NCBI RefSeq assembly: GCF_900112025.1
Contig: NZ_FOKL01000002.1
Coordinates: 458,339 to 522,338, forward strand
DNA from: Janthinobacterium sp. 344
Lineage (GTDB): Bacteria > Pseudomonadota > Gammaproteobacteria > Burkholderiales > Burkholderiaceae_D
Length of the DNA: 64,000 nt
Reading direction: 5' to 3'
Under the pieces are notes generated by a model. It did no database searches. It was not told the origin of the DNA and worked only from the letters and a program-made list of their open reading frames with translations. Position 1 is the first letter of the stretch; each line of letters starts with the position of its first letter. Below, one piece after another: positions 32,976 through 42,290 of the stretch. The translations under genes and the position numbers were made by a program.

Positions 32976-34061
32976 TTACTTTCCGGAAACTTTCCCCGCC
33001 ACCCCTTCGACAAAATAATCCATCTTCGTCAGTGCCGCATCGTCCAGCACGCCCTTGTCCAGGCGCACCTTGCCGTCGTTATCCTTGATCGGCGCGCTGA
33101 ACGGATTGAGCTTGCCGGCAACCAAGTCTTTCTCGCGCGCCAATACAAACTGTTTCACGTCGGCGGGCACGGCGGCGTTGATGCCTTCCAGCTTGACCAT
33201 GCCATCCTTGATGCCGCCCCAGGTGCTGCTGGACTTCCATGTGCCGTCCAGCACGGCCTGCGCCTGCTTCGTGTAATACGCGCCCCAATGGTGGGTGACG
33301 GCGGCCAGCTGCGCCTTCGGTCCGTACTTTTTCATGTCCGAGTGGTAGGCGATCGCATACTTGCCCTTTTCTTCCGCCGCCTGCACCACGGCGGTCGAGT
33401 CCGTGTGATGCGTGACCACGTCCGCGCCCTGGCCGATCAGGGTGATGGCCGCGTCGCGCTCCTTGCCCGGGTCGAACCAGCTATTCACCCACACCACCTT
33501 GACTTCCGCCTTCGGGTCGACGCTGCGCATGCCGCGCGTAAAAGCGTTCACGCCCTGCAACACTTCCGGAATGGGAAACGCCGCCACGTAGCCGGCCACA
33601 TGGGTCTTGCTCATCTTGCCGGCCAACACGCCCGCCAGATAGCGGCCCTCGTAGAAACGCGCATTCGTGTTGGCCACGTTGGGCGCCGTCTTGTAACCGG
33701 TCAAGTGGATGAACTTCACATTAGGAAATTGCTTCGCCACTTTCAAGGTGGGATTCATGTAGCCGAACGAGGTCGTGATGACCAGCTTGCTGCCCGTTTG
33801 CGCCAGGTCGCGGATCACCCGTTCCGCATCGGCGCTCTCCGGCACGTTTTCCACGTATTTGGTGGTGATCTTGTTGCCCAGCGCCTTTTCCATTTCCTTG
33901 CGGGCCAGGTCGTGCTGCGTGGTCCAGCCCGCGTCGCCGATGGGGCTGATGTACACGAAGCCGACATTCAACGGGGTAGGCGCGGGCGCGGCGGCCATGG
34001 CGGGCATGGCGGACATCAGCGCAGCACTGCAGGCGGCGGCGCACAGTAATTTCTTGGACAT
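32976..34061 (-). CDS. BMP-family ABC transporter substrate-binding protein (purine nucleoside type)
   Basis: The 361-residue protein has a cleavable signal peptide (to about PAMAAAP), so it is periplasmic. The Bmp/Med/PnrA fold is clear: VGFVYISPIGDAGWTTQHD, VITTSFGYMNPTLKVA, FIHLTGYK, RFYEGRYLAGVLAG, VNSWFDPGKERDAA. Family members PnrA and YufN bind purine nucleosides. It is the last gene of a four-gene ABC operon (ATPase, two permeases, binding protein), starting 22 bp after the second permease. The Tsx-like channel across the promoter supports nucleoside uptake. Confidence 0.93.
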   Translation of the reverse strand: MSKKLLCAAACSAALMSAMPAMAAAPAPTPLNVGFVYISPIGDAGWTTQHDLARKEMEKALGNKITTKYVENVPESADAERVIRDLAQTGSKLVITTSFGYMNPTLKVAKQFPNVKFIHLTGYKTAPNVANTNARFYEGRYLAGVLAGKMSKTHVAGYVAAFPIPEVLQGVNAFTRGMRSVDPKAEVKVVWVNSWFDPGKERDAAITLIGQGADVVTHHTDSTAVVQAAEEKGKYAIAYHSDMKKYGPKAQLAAVTHHWGAYYTKQAQAVLDGTWKSSSTWGGIKDGMVKLEGINAAVPADVKQFVLAREKDLVAGKLNPFSAPIKDNDGKVRLDKGVLDDAALTKMDYFVEGVAGKVSGK

Positions 34062-34082
34062 GGTTTTCCTTGTGGTGAGTGA

Positions 34083-35012
34083 TTAATTTCCCGGGTTGAA
34101 ATTTTTCCCCAGCGAAGCGGGCATGTTGAGCTTGATGTAATTGGCATTGCTGGAAATGAGCACGAGCACGACGATGGCCGCCACGTACGGCAGCATCGAC
34201 AGCAGCTGCGAGGCGATGGGCACGCCCAGCGCCTGCGCGTGGAACGTCAGGATCGTGATGCCGCCAAACAAATAGGCGCCGCCCACCACGCGCGCCGGGC
34301 GCCAGGTGGCAAAGGTGGTCAGCGCCAGCGCGATCCAGCCGCGCCCCGCCACCATGCCCTCGACCCACAGCGGCGTGTACACGAGCGATAAAAACGCGCC
34401 GGCCAGGCCGCAGCAGGCGCCGCCGAACAGCACGGCCGCCAGGCGGATGCGGCGCACGGGATAGCCGAGCGCATGCGCGGAAGACGGCGACTCGCCCACG
34501 GCGCGCAGCACCAATCCTGCCCGCGTGCGGTACAAAAACCAGGCGATCGCCACGCACAGCAAGAGCGACAAATACACCATCGGATGCTGGCGGAACAGGG
34601 CCGGCCCCAGCACGGGAATGTCTTCCAATACAGGGATGCCGAAGCGGCCATTCTGCAGGCTGTTGCCCACATACTTCAGGCCGATATACGTCGACGCGCC
34701 CGCGCCGAACAGGGACAGGGCCAGGCCCGTCGCATACTGGTTCGTGCCCAGCCACACGGTCAGCCAGGCAAAGAAGCCGGACAGCAGCATGCTGGCGCCC
34801 GCCCCCGCGAGAAACCCCAGGGCGGGACTGCCCGTGTTGACGGCCACGGCAAAGCCCGTGATGGCAGAGACCAGCATCATGCCTTCCGCGCCCAGGTTCA
34901 CCACGCCCGCCTTTTCATTCACCAACAAGCCGAGCGCGGCCAGCATCAGCGGCGTGCCCGCGTTGATGCTGGCGGCGATCAGGGGCGCGATGGTGAGAGC
35001 CAGGTTATCCAT
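34083..35012 (-). CDS. Nucleoside-type ABC transporter permease (YufQ-like)
   Basis: The 309-residue inner-membrane protein has about eight hydrophobic segments. Family motifs: GTPLMLAALGLLVNEKAGVVNLGAEGMM near the start (split here: GTPLMLAALGLLVNEKAG, VVNLGAEGMM), GESPSSAHALGYPVRRIR in the coupling loop, and GAFLSLVYTPLWVEGM. This is the BPD_transp_2 type that pairs with BMP-binding proteins. An AGGAGG site sits 5 bases before the start and the start overlaps the previous permease by 8 bp. Confidence 0.93.
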   Translation of the reverse strand: MDNLALTIAPLIAASINAGTPLMLAALGLLVNEKAGVVNLGAEGMMLVSAITGFAVAVNTGSPALGFLAGAGASMLLSGFFAWLTVWLGTNQYATGLALSLFGAGASTYIGLKYVGNSLQNGRFGIPVLEDIPVLGPALFRQHPMVYLSLLLCVAIAWFLYRTRAGLVLRAVGESPSSAHALGYPVRRIRLAAVLFGGACCGLAGAFLSLVYTPLWVEGMVAGRGWIALALTTFATWRPARVVGGAYLFGGITILTFHAQALGVPIASQLLSMLPYVAAIVVLVLISSNANYIKLNMPASLGKNFNPGN

Positions 35013-36081
35013 GTTTCCTCCAGCGCAGTTTGTATTGGATCAGCACGTCGCAGGCGAGCAAGGCGAACAGCAGGATGCCCTGGAACACGCCCGTGATGGC
35101 GCTGGGCAAGCCGAGGCGCGATTGCGCCAGTTCGCCGCCGATATAGAACAGGGCCATGACGAAGCTGGAAAAAATCACGCCGACCGGATGCAGGCGCCCG
35201 ACAAAGGCGACGATGATGGCGGCAAAGCCGTAGCCGGGCGAGACCGTGGGCGTCAACTGTCCCATCGGTCCCAGCACTTCGCACGCGCCCGCCAGGCCTG
35301 ACAGGGCGCCGCAGATCAGCAGCGACGACCACAAGGTCTTGCGCGAGGAAAATCCCGCATAGCGGGCGGCGGCCGGTGCCATGCCGCCCACGCGCAGGCG
35401 GAAGCCGGCGATGCTTCGGGATAAATACAGCCAGCCGCCCAGCGAGGCCAGCACGGCGAAGACGATGCCCAGGTGCAAGCGCGTCTCCGGCACGATCATC
35501 GGCAGCAGCAAGCCGTCCGACAGCAGTTTCGACTGGGGAAAATTGAATCCTTCCGGATCGCGCAGCACGCCATACACGAGATAGCTGAGCAGCAATTGGG
35601 CGATGTAGACCAGCATCAGCGAGACGAGGATTTCGCTGGCGTTGTAGCGGTCGCGCAGCCAGGCCACCAGTCCCGCCCACGCCATGCCGCCCGCCATGCC
35701 GGCCAGCAAGGATACGCCGATGATGGCCGCGCCGCCCACGCCATCGTCCAGGTACAAGGCCGCCGCGCCGCCGCAGATGGCGCCCAGGGTCAGCTGGCCT
35801 TCCGCGCCGATGTTATAAATGTTGGCGCGAAAGCAGATGGCCAATCCCACGGCAATCAGCAGCAGCGGCGCCACCTTGAGGCCCAGTTCGGACCAGCCGT
35901 GCGCATCGCGCAAGGGTTCCACAAAGAAGACGGCCAGGCCGGCCAGCGGATCATGGCCCAGCGCCAGGAACAACAATGCGCCGCACAACACGGTCAGCAG
36001 CACGGCCAGCACGGGCGACAGCCACGCCATCAGCCGTGACGGAGAGGGACGGGCTTCCAGGCGCAAGGCAAACTTAGCCAT
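35005..36081 (-). CDS. Nucleoside-type ABC transporter permease (YufP-like)
   Basis: The 358-residue protein has about ten hydrophobic segments. Its BPD_transp_2 motifs include LLIAVGLAICFRANIYNIGAEGQL (split: LLIAVGLAICFRAN, IYNIGAEGQL) and GMAPAAARYAGFSSRKT in the cytoplasmic coupling loop. It forms the heterodimeric membrane channel with the downstream permease. The start overlaps the ATPase stop by 8 bp and its stop overlaps the next permease by 8 bp, so the operon is tightly coupled. Confidence 0.93.
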   Translation of the reverse strand: MAKFALRLEARPSPSRLMAWLSPVLAVLLTVLCGALLFLALGHDPLAGLAVFFVEPLRDAHGWSELGLKVAPLLLIAVGLAICFRANIYNIGAEGQLTLGAICGGAAALYLDDGVGGAAIIGVSLLAGMAGGMAWAGLVAWLRDRYNASEILVSLMLVYIAQLLLSYLVYGVLRDPEGFNFPQSKLLSDGLLLPMIVPETRLHLGIVFAVLASLGGWLYLSRSIAGFRLRVGGMAPAAARYAGFSSRKTLWSSLLICGALSGLAGACEVLGPMGQLTPTVSPGYGFAAIIVAFVGRLHPVGVIFSSFVMALFYIGGELAQSRLGLPSAITGVFQGILLFALLACDVLIQYKLRWRKHG

Positions 36082-37588
36082 GGGCAGCCTCCTGCGGCCA
36101 CAGCCCGCTCATCCACTGCCCCACCTGGGCCACACTGGCCGTGCCCACATCGAGCGATGGCGAAATTTTTCCTTTTGCCATCACCAGCAGGCGGTCGCTG
36201 ATGTCGAACAATTCATCGAGTTCTTCCGAGACGACCAGCAGCGCGCAGCCCGCGTCGCGCAGGGCCAGCAATTCGGCGCGGATCTGCGCGGCCGCGCCCA
36301 CGTCCACGCCCCAGGTCGGCTGCGCCACCACCAGCACGGTCGGTTCGCGCATGACTTCGCGCCCGACTATGTATTTCTGCAAATTGCCGCCCGACAGGCT
36401 GCGCGCCAATGCCTGCGGCCCGCCCGCCTTGACCTGGAAGCGGGCGATGATGGCGGCCGCGCGCTGCGCGATCGCGCCACGGCGCAGGAAGCCGTGGCGG
36501 ATGGTGGCGGGAGTCTGCAAGCTCAATAGCACGTTGTCGGCCAGCCCCATGTCGGGCACGGCGCCGCGTCCCAGCCGCTCCTCCGGCACGAAGCCGAAAC
36601 CGAGGGCGCGGCGGCGGCCCGGCGGCAAGCGTCCCGCCGGCGTGCCGTTCAAGACGATGCTGGCGGGGGCCGCGCGCATGTCCTCGCCCGACAGGGCCGC
36701 CAGCAATTCCTGCTGGCCATTGCCGGACACGCCGGCAATGCCGACGATCTCGCCCGCGCGCACGTCGAAGCTGATATCGCGCAACTCGGTGGCGAACGGA
36801 TGGCTCTTCGGCAAGTGCAGATTCTTGACGCTCAGCATGGCCGCACCGGGCGTGCGCGCCATGCGCGTGACGGCCGGCGGCTCGGCGCCGATCATCATGC
36901 GCGACAGGCTGGCCGCCGATTCCTGCGCAGGGTCGCACACGCCCGCGTTCTTGCCGGCGCGCACCACCGTGCACGTATGGCACAGGGCGCGGATTTCATC
37001 GAGCTTGTGGCTGATGTAGAGGATGCTGCAGCCTTCGCTCGCCAGCTGGCGCAAGGTGGTGAACAATTTTTCCACGGCGCCCGGCGTCAGCACGGACGTC
37101 GGCTCGTCGAGGATCAGCAGTTGCGGCCGGGCCAGCAGGGCGCGCACGATTTCCACGCGCTGGCATTCGCCGACGGAAAGCGTATGCACGTGGCGTTGCG
37201 GTTCCAGGTCCAGGCCGTACTGGCGCGCCGTCGCTTCGATGCGCTGCGCCAGCTCCGTCATGTTGGTGCCGGCCGGCAAACCGAGGGCGATGTTTTCCGT
37301 CACCGTTAAAGTATCGAACAAGGAAAAGTGCTGGAACACCATGGCGATGCCGAGCGCGCGCGCGGCGGCCGGGTTGGCGATGTCCACGTCGCGGCCATTC
37401 CACACGATGCGGCCGCCATCGGGCTGCACGGCGCCATAGATGATTTTCATCAAGGTCGATTTGCCGGCGCCGTTCTCGCCCAGCACGGCGTGGATCTGGC
37501 CAGGGGCGACGGTGAGGTGGATGCCGTCATTGGCCAGCACGGCCGGATAGCGCTTGCTGATGTCGAGTAATTCCAGGCGTGCCGTCAT
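36074..37588 (-). CDS. Nucleoside-type ABC transporter ATPase, duplicated (YufO-like)
   Basis: Predicted 504 residues from the ATG at 37588 (MTARLELLDISKRYPAV); an in-frame ATG at 37600 is also possible. Two ABC domains in tandem: the first has Walker A GENGAGKS and Walker B LLILDEPTS with signature LSVGECQR. The second has the degenerate Walker A GVSGNGQQ usual in this family, the signature SLSGGNLQK and VLVVAQPT. This is the RbsA/YufO architecture that energises BMP-type nucleoside or sugar importers. It is the first gene of the operon. Confidence 0.92.
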   Translation of the reverse strand: MTARLELLDISKRYPAVLANDGIHLTVAPGQIHAVLGENGAGKSTLMKIIYGAVQPDGGRIVWNGRDVDIANPAAARALGIAMVFQHFSLFDTLTVTENIALGLPAGTNMTELAQRIEATARQYGLDLEPQRHVHTLSVGECQRVEIVRALLARPQLLILDEPTSVLTPGAVEKLFTTLRQLASEGCSILYISHKLDEIRALCHTCTVVRAGKNAGVCDPAQESAASLSRMMIGAEPPAVTRMARTPGAAMLSVKNLHLPKSHPFATELRDISFDVRAGEIVGIAGVSGNGQQELLAALSGEDMRAAPASIVLNGTPAGRLPPGRRRALGFGFVPEERLGRGAVPDMGLADNVLLSLQTPATIRHGFLRRGAIAQRAAAIIARFQVKAGGPQALARSLSGGNLQKYIVGREVMREPTVLVVAQPTWGVDVGAAAQIRAELLALRDAGCALLVVSEELDELFDISDRLLVMAKGKISPSLDVGTASVAQVGQWMSGLWPQEAAHG

Positions 37589-37989
37589 TGTTTTTTTCAT
37601 GCCTCGCTGCGGGGTAGCCGGCATGGTTGCCGGTGGAAAAAATCAAGCTCTTGTCTCTATCGTATCGGCATCCGCAGCGCTTGGGGACACGGCGTGGCGG
37701 CGTGCATTTCCATTTCCTCAAAAAAACAACACCTGTATACAATTTTGAAAAGAATTATCAGCTTTACAGCAGCCGCCTTGCCCCGCAAGCGCGGGAAGGT
37801 GCGATGATTATATGCAAGAACTGATAGTAAGTATGCAGATAAGACATATCGCCCGACGCGGCGATTCTCGCATCATGGATTGAACGGCGCGCATTTGGCC
37901 CCATCGCAGCGCATCGTGTGCGCTAGTGGGCGCCCCCGCGCCCTGCCATCCCAGTTCCCGTTTTCCCACACCGCCATCAGGAGCCGAAA
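37589..37989. promoter_or_regulatory. Divergent promoter region, nucleoside ABC operon and Tsx-like gene
   Basis: A 401-bp spacer without a supported gene. It is AT-rich in its middle and holds the 8-bp palindrome TGTATACA (37734-37741), the core usual for GntR-family (FadR/VanR-like) sites. No purine riboswitch was recognised. Both sides encode nucleoside uptake, so a shared regulator would be sensible, but none is encoded here. Confidence 0.5.
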
Positions 37990-38853
37990 GTGCCAAAAAC
38001 CATACCGTGTCTGTTGCTCTGTCTCACCACCACCCTGGGCGTGGGCGCCACAGCCCAGGCCGCCGAATGGAGCGATACCGCGCTGAGCTGGCGCGCCGGC
38101 AATGACTACCGCGAACCGTTCAATCCGGACGACATCAAGAAAAACATCTTCGCCATCACGCACGCCAGCGGCTACAAATACGGCAGCAATTTCGTCAACC
38201 TCGACTTCCTCATGTCCGACAGCAAGGACCCTGGCGCGCTGGGAAAAACTTCCGGCGCGCAGGAGGCGTACCTGGTGTACCGCAACACCATCGACATCGG
38301 CAAGGTGCGCGGCAGCGACATCAAGTTCGGTCCCGTGCGCGGCGTCGGCGTCACGCTGGGTTTCGACGTCAATACCAAGAACGACGTCGGCTACAACTCG
38401 CGCAAGCGCATGCTGGTGGCCGGCCCCACCCTGATGTGGGACGTACCCGGCTTCTTCAATACCAGCCTGCTGTTGCTGCGCGAAAGCAACGCGCCCAGCG
38501 GCGCCTTCCCGCCCATCTCGCAAGTGACGGGCCGCTACACGTATAAAACGCACGCCATGCTGACGGGCGCCTGGGCCATCCCCCTGTCGCCGCTGTTCTC
38601 GTTCGAGGGGTTCTTCAACCTCATCGACTCGAAAGGCAAGGATGAAGTGGGACGCGACACGGCGGCGGAAACGAATATCGACATGCAAGTGATGTTCGAC
38701 GTGGGCGCGGCCCTGGGCAGCGCCAAGAACACCTTCCGCGTGGGCCTGGAATACCAGTACTGGAAGAACAAGTTCGGCAACTCGGCCGCCACCACCGGCA
38801 ACGTGGGCCAGACGGCGAAGACGCCGATGTTACGCGCCGAGTACCATTTCTAA
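37990..38853 (+). CDS. Tsx-like nucleoside-specific outer-membrane channel
   Basis: The 287-residue protein has a signal peptide (cleavage near AQAAEW) and then amphipathic beta strands ending in a terminal Phe (RAEYHF), the outer-membrane barrel signature. WSDTALSWRAGNDYREPFNPDDIKKN (split: WSDTALSWRAGNDYREPF, NPDDIKKN) and HASGYKYGSNFVNLDFLMSD match the Tsx/nucleoside-binding outer-membrane family. It would let nucleosides cross the outer membrane. It diverges from the nucleoside-type ABC operon, a coherent two-membrane uptake route. Confidence 0.9.
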   Translation: MPKTIPCLLLCLTTTLGVGATAQAAEWSDTALSWRAGNDYREPFNPDDIKKNIFAITHASGYKYGSNFVNLDFLMSDSKDPGALGKTSGAQEAYLVYRNTIDIGKVRGSDIKFGPVRGVGVTLGFDVNTKNDVGYNSRKRMLVAGPTLMWDVPGFFNTSLLLLRESNAPSGAFPPISQVTGRYTYKTHAMLTGAWAIPLSPLFSFEGFFNLIDSKGKDEVGRDTAAETNIDMQVMFDVGAALGSAKNTFRVGLEYQYWKNKFGNSAATTGNVGQTAKTPMLRAEYHF

Positions 38854-38931
38854 AATTCATTGTCACGCATCAATACCCACCTTCGCGCCTGATGCCAGCA
38901 TGAAGCTTTCCAGCCGGCGGAGAGCGCGATT

Positions 38932-39189
38932 GTGGAACACTTGCTGCCCTATTACGAGCGCGAACTGGGCCTGTTCCGCCAGTACACGCGCGAGTTTTCC
39001 AGCCGCTATCCGAAAGCGGCAGGACGCCTGCTGATCGCCGGAGACACCTGCGAAGACCCGCACGTCGAGCGCCTGATCCAGTCTGTTGCCCTGCTGACGG
39101 CCAGGATCGCCAAGCGCCTTGACGCGGCGCCGACGCGCCCTCCCCCATTCGAGAACGCCGCTTCGCATACGATGCGCAAGGCAATCTGA
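38932..39189 (+). pseudogene. tssF: tssF (type VI baseplate) 5' fragment
   Basis: From a GTG at 38932 the first 63 or so residues (LLPYYERELGLFRQY, SSRYPKAAGRLLIAG, EDPHVERLIQSVALL, ARIAKRLD) match the N-terminus of TssF/VasA/ImpG, a baseplate protein of about 600 residues. Homology stops abruptly after KRLD at about 39122, where rhs sequence begins in another frame. The ORF ends 22 codons later. No other tss gene lies in the window, so this is a broken remnant. It marks a recombination or deletion junction and is not expected to work. Confidence 0.8.
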
Positions 39190-40712
39190 CCACCATTTTT
39201 CAAACAGGCGCCACCGCTGCCGGTCCGCTTGGCAAACTCGGCTATACCTACGATCCCGTCGGCCAGCTGTTGGCCGCCGTGCAGCCGGGTCTGGCGGAAC
39301 GCTTCGCCTTCGACCCCGCAGGCAATCTGCTCGACAAGGCTCCCGCGCCCGGCAACGTCCTGAACAACTACGGCGATATCGACTACGCTTACGACGAGCA
39401 AGGCAACGCCACCGGCAAGCGCTTCCATCCGCCAGGCAGGGAGTCGACCTGGAGCGAGCTGGAACTGCGCTACGACGCCGAAAACCGCCTCAGCCACGCC
39501 ACCCGGACGGAACGCCAGTCGCGCCACCGTGCCCGCTACTTTTATGACGCCTTCAGCCGCCGCATCGCCAAGCGGGTAGAAGAAGCACGCTGGAGCAAGC
39601 AGCAAGACATCAGCAAAGATCAGCCCACTCGCACGAGCGCCACCACTACCTTCTTCGTCTGGGACGGCGACACGCTGGCGCAGGAACTTGGACACGAAGA
39701 GACGGTCACATACCTGTACGAGCCGGACAGCTTCGTGCCGCTGGCCAAGATCGCTTCGCCAGCCTGCCGCCAGGCAAGCGCGGTCCACCTGCCGCGCGTC
39801 GCACAATGGGATCTACCCGTTACCCGGCATGACGCCGCACTGCAAGAGGCGATTGCGCAAGAACAAGCGGACATTGAAGCGCGACATGTCTCGGCATGGC
39901 AGCGTACCCAAACAGCAGGCGACGGCGCGGCAGCACATGACAGCACCACCCACTACCACTGCGACCACCTGGGCACGCCGCGCGAGCTGACGGATGCGCA
40001 AGGGAACGTGGTCTGGAGCGGGCGCTACAAGGCATGGGGACGCTTGCTGCACGTCGAGGGAGAAATCGACCAGCCCCTGCGGTTTCAGGGGCAGTATGAG
40101 GATGGGGAAACGGGGCTGTTTTACAACCGGTATCGGTACTATGATCCGGATGTAGCCAGGTACGTGACGCAAGATCCAGTTGGCTTGCTTGGTGGATTAA
40201 ATACATATACATATGCACCAAATCCCACTGGCTGGAATGACCCATTAGGGTTAGCAAAGAAATGTGCAAAAAACACACCATGCAATCCTTGTATTGGTAA
40301 AAATCCATCAGCTTCAGCAACAAAATGGCAAGGTAAGCCGCCCTACCCAGGAGTCGATGCATATACAAATATTGTTTTAAAAAAAGGGACTATCTTATAT
40401 TCCCTTTATCCGTATGGTCCCAAACCCGGAAATTATTACAGCGACAGAATGACACTTATTTCCGAAAATGGAAGCGCATTGGCATACAATAATTTAACGC
40501 AAATCTCACATTCCGGAAACACTCCAGGGGCGCGACCGATGAGAGATCAGGTTCAAGCATTCAAACTATCGGAAGATATCTGTGCAGGCACGGGAAAAGC
40601 ATTGGCAAATACATTACTAGGCGCAGGAGGAGGAAACCAATATTTTATTGATGATTCAGATATACCAAAGCTCAAAGCCAACGCAAAAACATTTAAATTT
40701 TCGAGGCCGTAA
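39123..40712 (+). pseudogene. rhs 3' fragment with C-terminal toxin domain
   Basis: The frame is open from 39123 to 40712 (529 codons) but has no credible start of its own near the junction; internal TTG at 39270 is weak. RHS/YD repeats appear at once (RRFAYDAQGNLT, GYTYDPVGQLL, YAYDEQGNATG), then the core end YYDPDVARYVTQDPVGL, GGLNTYTYAPNP and NDPLGLAKK. A tail of about 149 residues from 40263 is AT-rich and is the toxin, with GTILYSLYPYG and GGGNQYFIDD. N-terminal delivery regions are lost. Rhs toxins are injected by type VI systems. The toxin family is not recognised; an ADP-ribosyltransferase- or NADase-like fold is only a guess. Confidence 0.8.
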
Positions 40713-41168
40713 ATGAATATAAATAAGAATACTGGAGATATTGAAATAAATGAGAATTTTCACGTAAACAAAAATACATCAATCAAAGAAATAAAAAACA
40801 TAAATTTTCTTGAAAGTTTTGGAAAAATAAATGAATTTGAAACATATAGCATGCAAAATATTCAATTTCTCAATCTGGAAACAAGAGTAAATCTCAGATT
40901 TAAAAATGAAATTCTTTACATTATTGAAATAATCTGGACAGATGGAATCACCAACAGACTTGGCTATGACTCCAGTCACTCGGACATGATCAATGAAAAA
41001 AAATATCTAAGTAAGTCAATTTCAAAATCACTAGATCAACCAGCTGAAATATCGACAAAGTATGAGGATTTTTTTTCTTTCTCGTGGGGATACATAATAG
41101 TCAAAGCAGATCAAAAATCTTCACTTTGCTCAACAATGATAATATATGGCAAAAATACAAGCATATGA
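40713..41168 (+). CDS. Probable immunity protein to the Rhs toxin
   Basis: The 151-residue protein begins immediately after the rhs stop (TAA then ATG). It is strongly AT-rich, acidic and soluble. Immediate adjacency to an Rhs toxin tail is the classic position of the cognate immunity gene. It shares a pattern with two downstream proteins: WTDGITNRLGYDSS, then SFSWGYIIVKA. The WG-containing motif after F-x-F/S and the G-Y-D/N-S pattern place it in one family with the gene at 42291. No catalytic features. Confidence 0.8.
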   Translation: MNINKNTGDIEINENFHVNKNTSIKEIKNINFLESFGKINEFETYSMQNIQFLNLETRVNLRFKNEILYIIEIIWTDGITNRLGYDSSHSDMINEKKYLSKSISKSLDQPAEISTKYEDFFSFSWGYIIVKADQKSSLCSTMIIYGKNTSI

Positions 41169-41228
41169 TAGAGAATAAATATTAATTAACAGAGTATTCC
41201 AATAAACCTTTCCTATTCCGATCGAGAT

Positions 41229-41513
41229 ATGGAAAAACATACATCCAACATAGAAAACTTAGAAGACAAAATTTCCGGAAAAAGTCTTGAAAAATTGCTC
41301 GTGGTTTTGGATGAATTCAAAAAAGAGCAAAGAAATATTTCAGATTTTGAAATATACATTCAAGACAATAACGCGGATATTAAAATAACTTTCATGCCAA
41401 ATTTTGCACCCGGTGAAAAAATACTAGGTGGAAAAATATCATTGGGAAGATCCATTACTTATACCATTTCAAAAAAGACGAGAAAAATCATCAGTTCAAA
41501 CTATCATAGATAA
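41229..41513 (+). CDS. Small uncharacterised protein of the Rhs island
   Basis: The 94-residue protein starts with ATG at 41229. It is AT-rich and soluble, with an N-terminal helix (LEKLLVVLDEFKKEQRN) and a beta-rich C-terminus (FEIYIQDNNADIKITFM, GGKISLGRSITYTIS). It is probably a further immunity-type or toxin-neutralising protein by position, but I recognise no family. It is not evidently related to the WG-motif group. The spacing on both sides is 40-60 bp, so it may be co-transcribed. Confidence 0.65.
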   Translation: MEKHTSNIENLEDKISGKSLEKLLVVLDEFKKEQRNISDFEIYIQDNNADIKITFMPNFAPGEKILGGKISLGRSITYTISKKTRKIISSNYHR

Positions 41514-41553
41514 AACGAGACTATCAATGAATTAGAGTTCATTCTAATTAACT

Positions 41554-42159
41554 ATGAAAAAATTGCGTCTGGAAGAAAAATATCTTAAAAGTTTGCGAAG
41601 AAAAATTATCGCAAAGAAAACTGCTCCACTTACAAGCAACGAGCTTGATTTTTTTGCTCGCTTGCTCGAACTCCAATTTTATAGCCCGGAACTACATCGG
41701 GTTATCTGGGATATAGCATGGCAAAGTCCGCCAAACGCAGCCATGTTGAAAATTGCAAAAAACATCATCACCATCAATGTATCTGCCGACGACGACAACG
41801 TTTTCAATGACCATATTGAACCTGTATTTAGTTACTACCTATACAATTCACCAAGCCATGAACAAGAGAAAATTCTTGATTACTTTCAAAAAAGCAAATC
41901 CCTGAGATTGCGCATGATTGTGGCAGAATTTCATATGTGGAAAAATCATATTTTGAAAGGCTTGTATATGATGGCAAAAATACTTGATGAAACAAATACA
42001 GATCATGCCATCTCTGATTCAATCTGCATGTGGATCACGAAAAATGGAACTCTGGAACTAAAAAAATCCTTTCTTCATGATGCGGCCCAAGAACGGGAAC
42101 AAGGAAATATTTCCTACGCAAAGACTCTGGAGTGGATATGCGAAAATCTAATCCGCTAG
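41554..42159 (+). CDS. Uncharacterised helical protein of the Rhs island
   Basis: The 201-residue protein starts MKKLRLEEKYLKSLRRK with no signal peptide. It is helix-rich, with LTSNELDFFARLLELQFYS, EQEKILDYFQKSKSLRLRM and NISYAKTLEWICENLIR, and recalls HEAT-like immunity proteins found beside polymorphic toxins. It is AT-rich like its neighbours. Function not recognised; its immunity role is inferred from position. The 131 bp that follow hold nothing recognised. Confidence 0.65.
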   Translation: MKKLRLEEKYLKSLRRKIIAKKTAPLTSNELDFFARLLELQFYSPELHRVIWDIAWQSPPNAAMLKIAKNIITINVSADDDNVFNDHIEPVFSYYLYNSPSHEQEKILDYFQKSKSLRLRMIVAEFHMWKNHILKGLYMMAKILDETNTDHAISDSICMWITKNGTLELKKSFLHDAAQEREQGNISYAKTLEWICENLIR

Positions 42160-42290
42160 CGCTCATGGTGTAGTGTCAGGTTGGGAATTATCATATTATC
42201 GCTCCTTAACCAGGGCATCCGGCAAGGTTTTAAAAAATTAAAAAAGTATCCTTTGATACAAGAAATGGTTATCTCCTATTAGACGGCATC

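Noticed and set aside
39123..40712. Intact, full-length Rhs effector
   Set aside because: A stop lies in frame at 39120 and no start or N-terminal delivery domain is present; only the 3' part remains.
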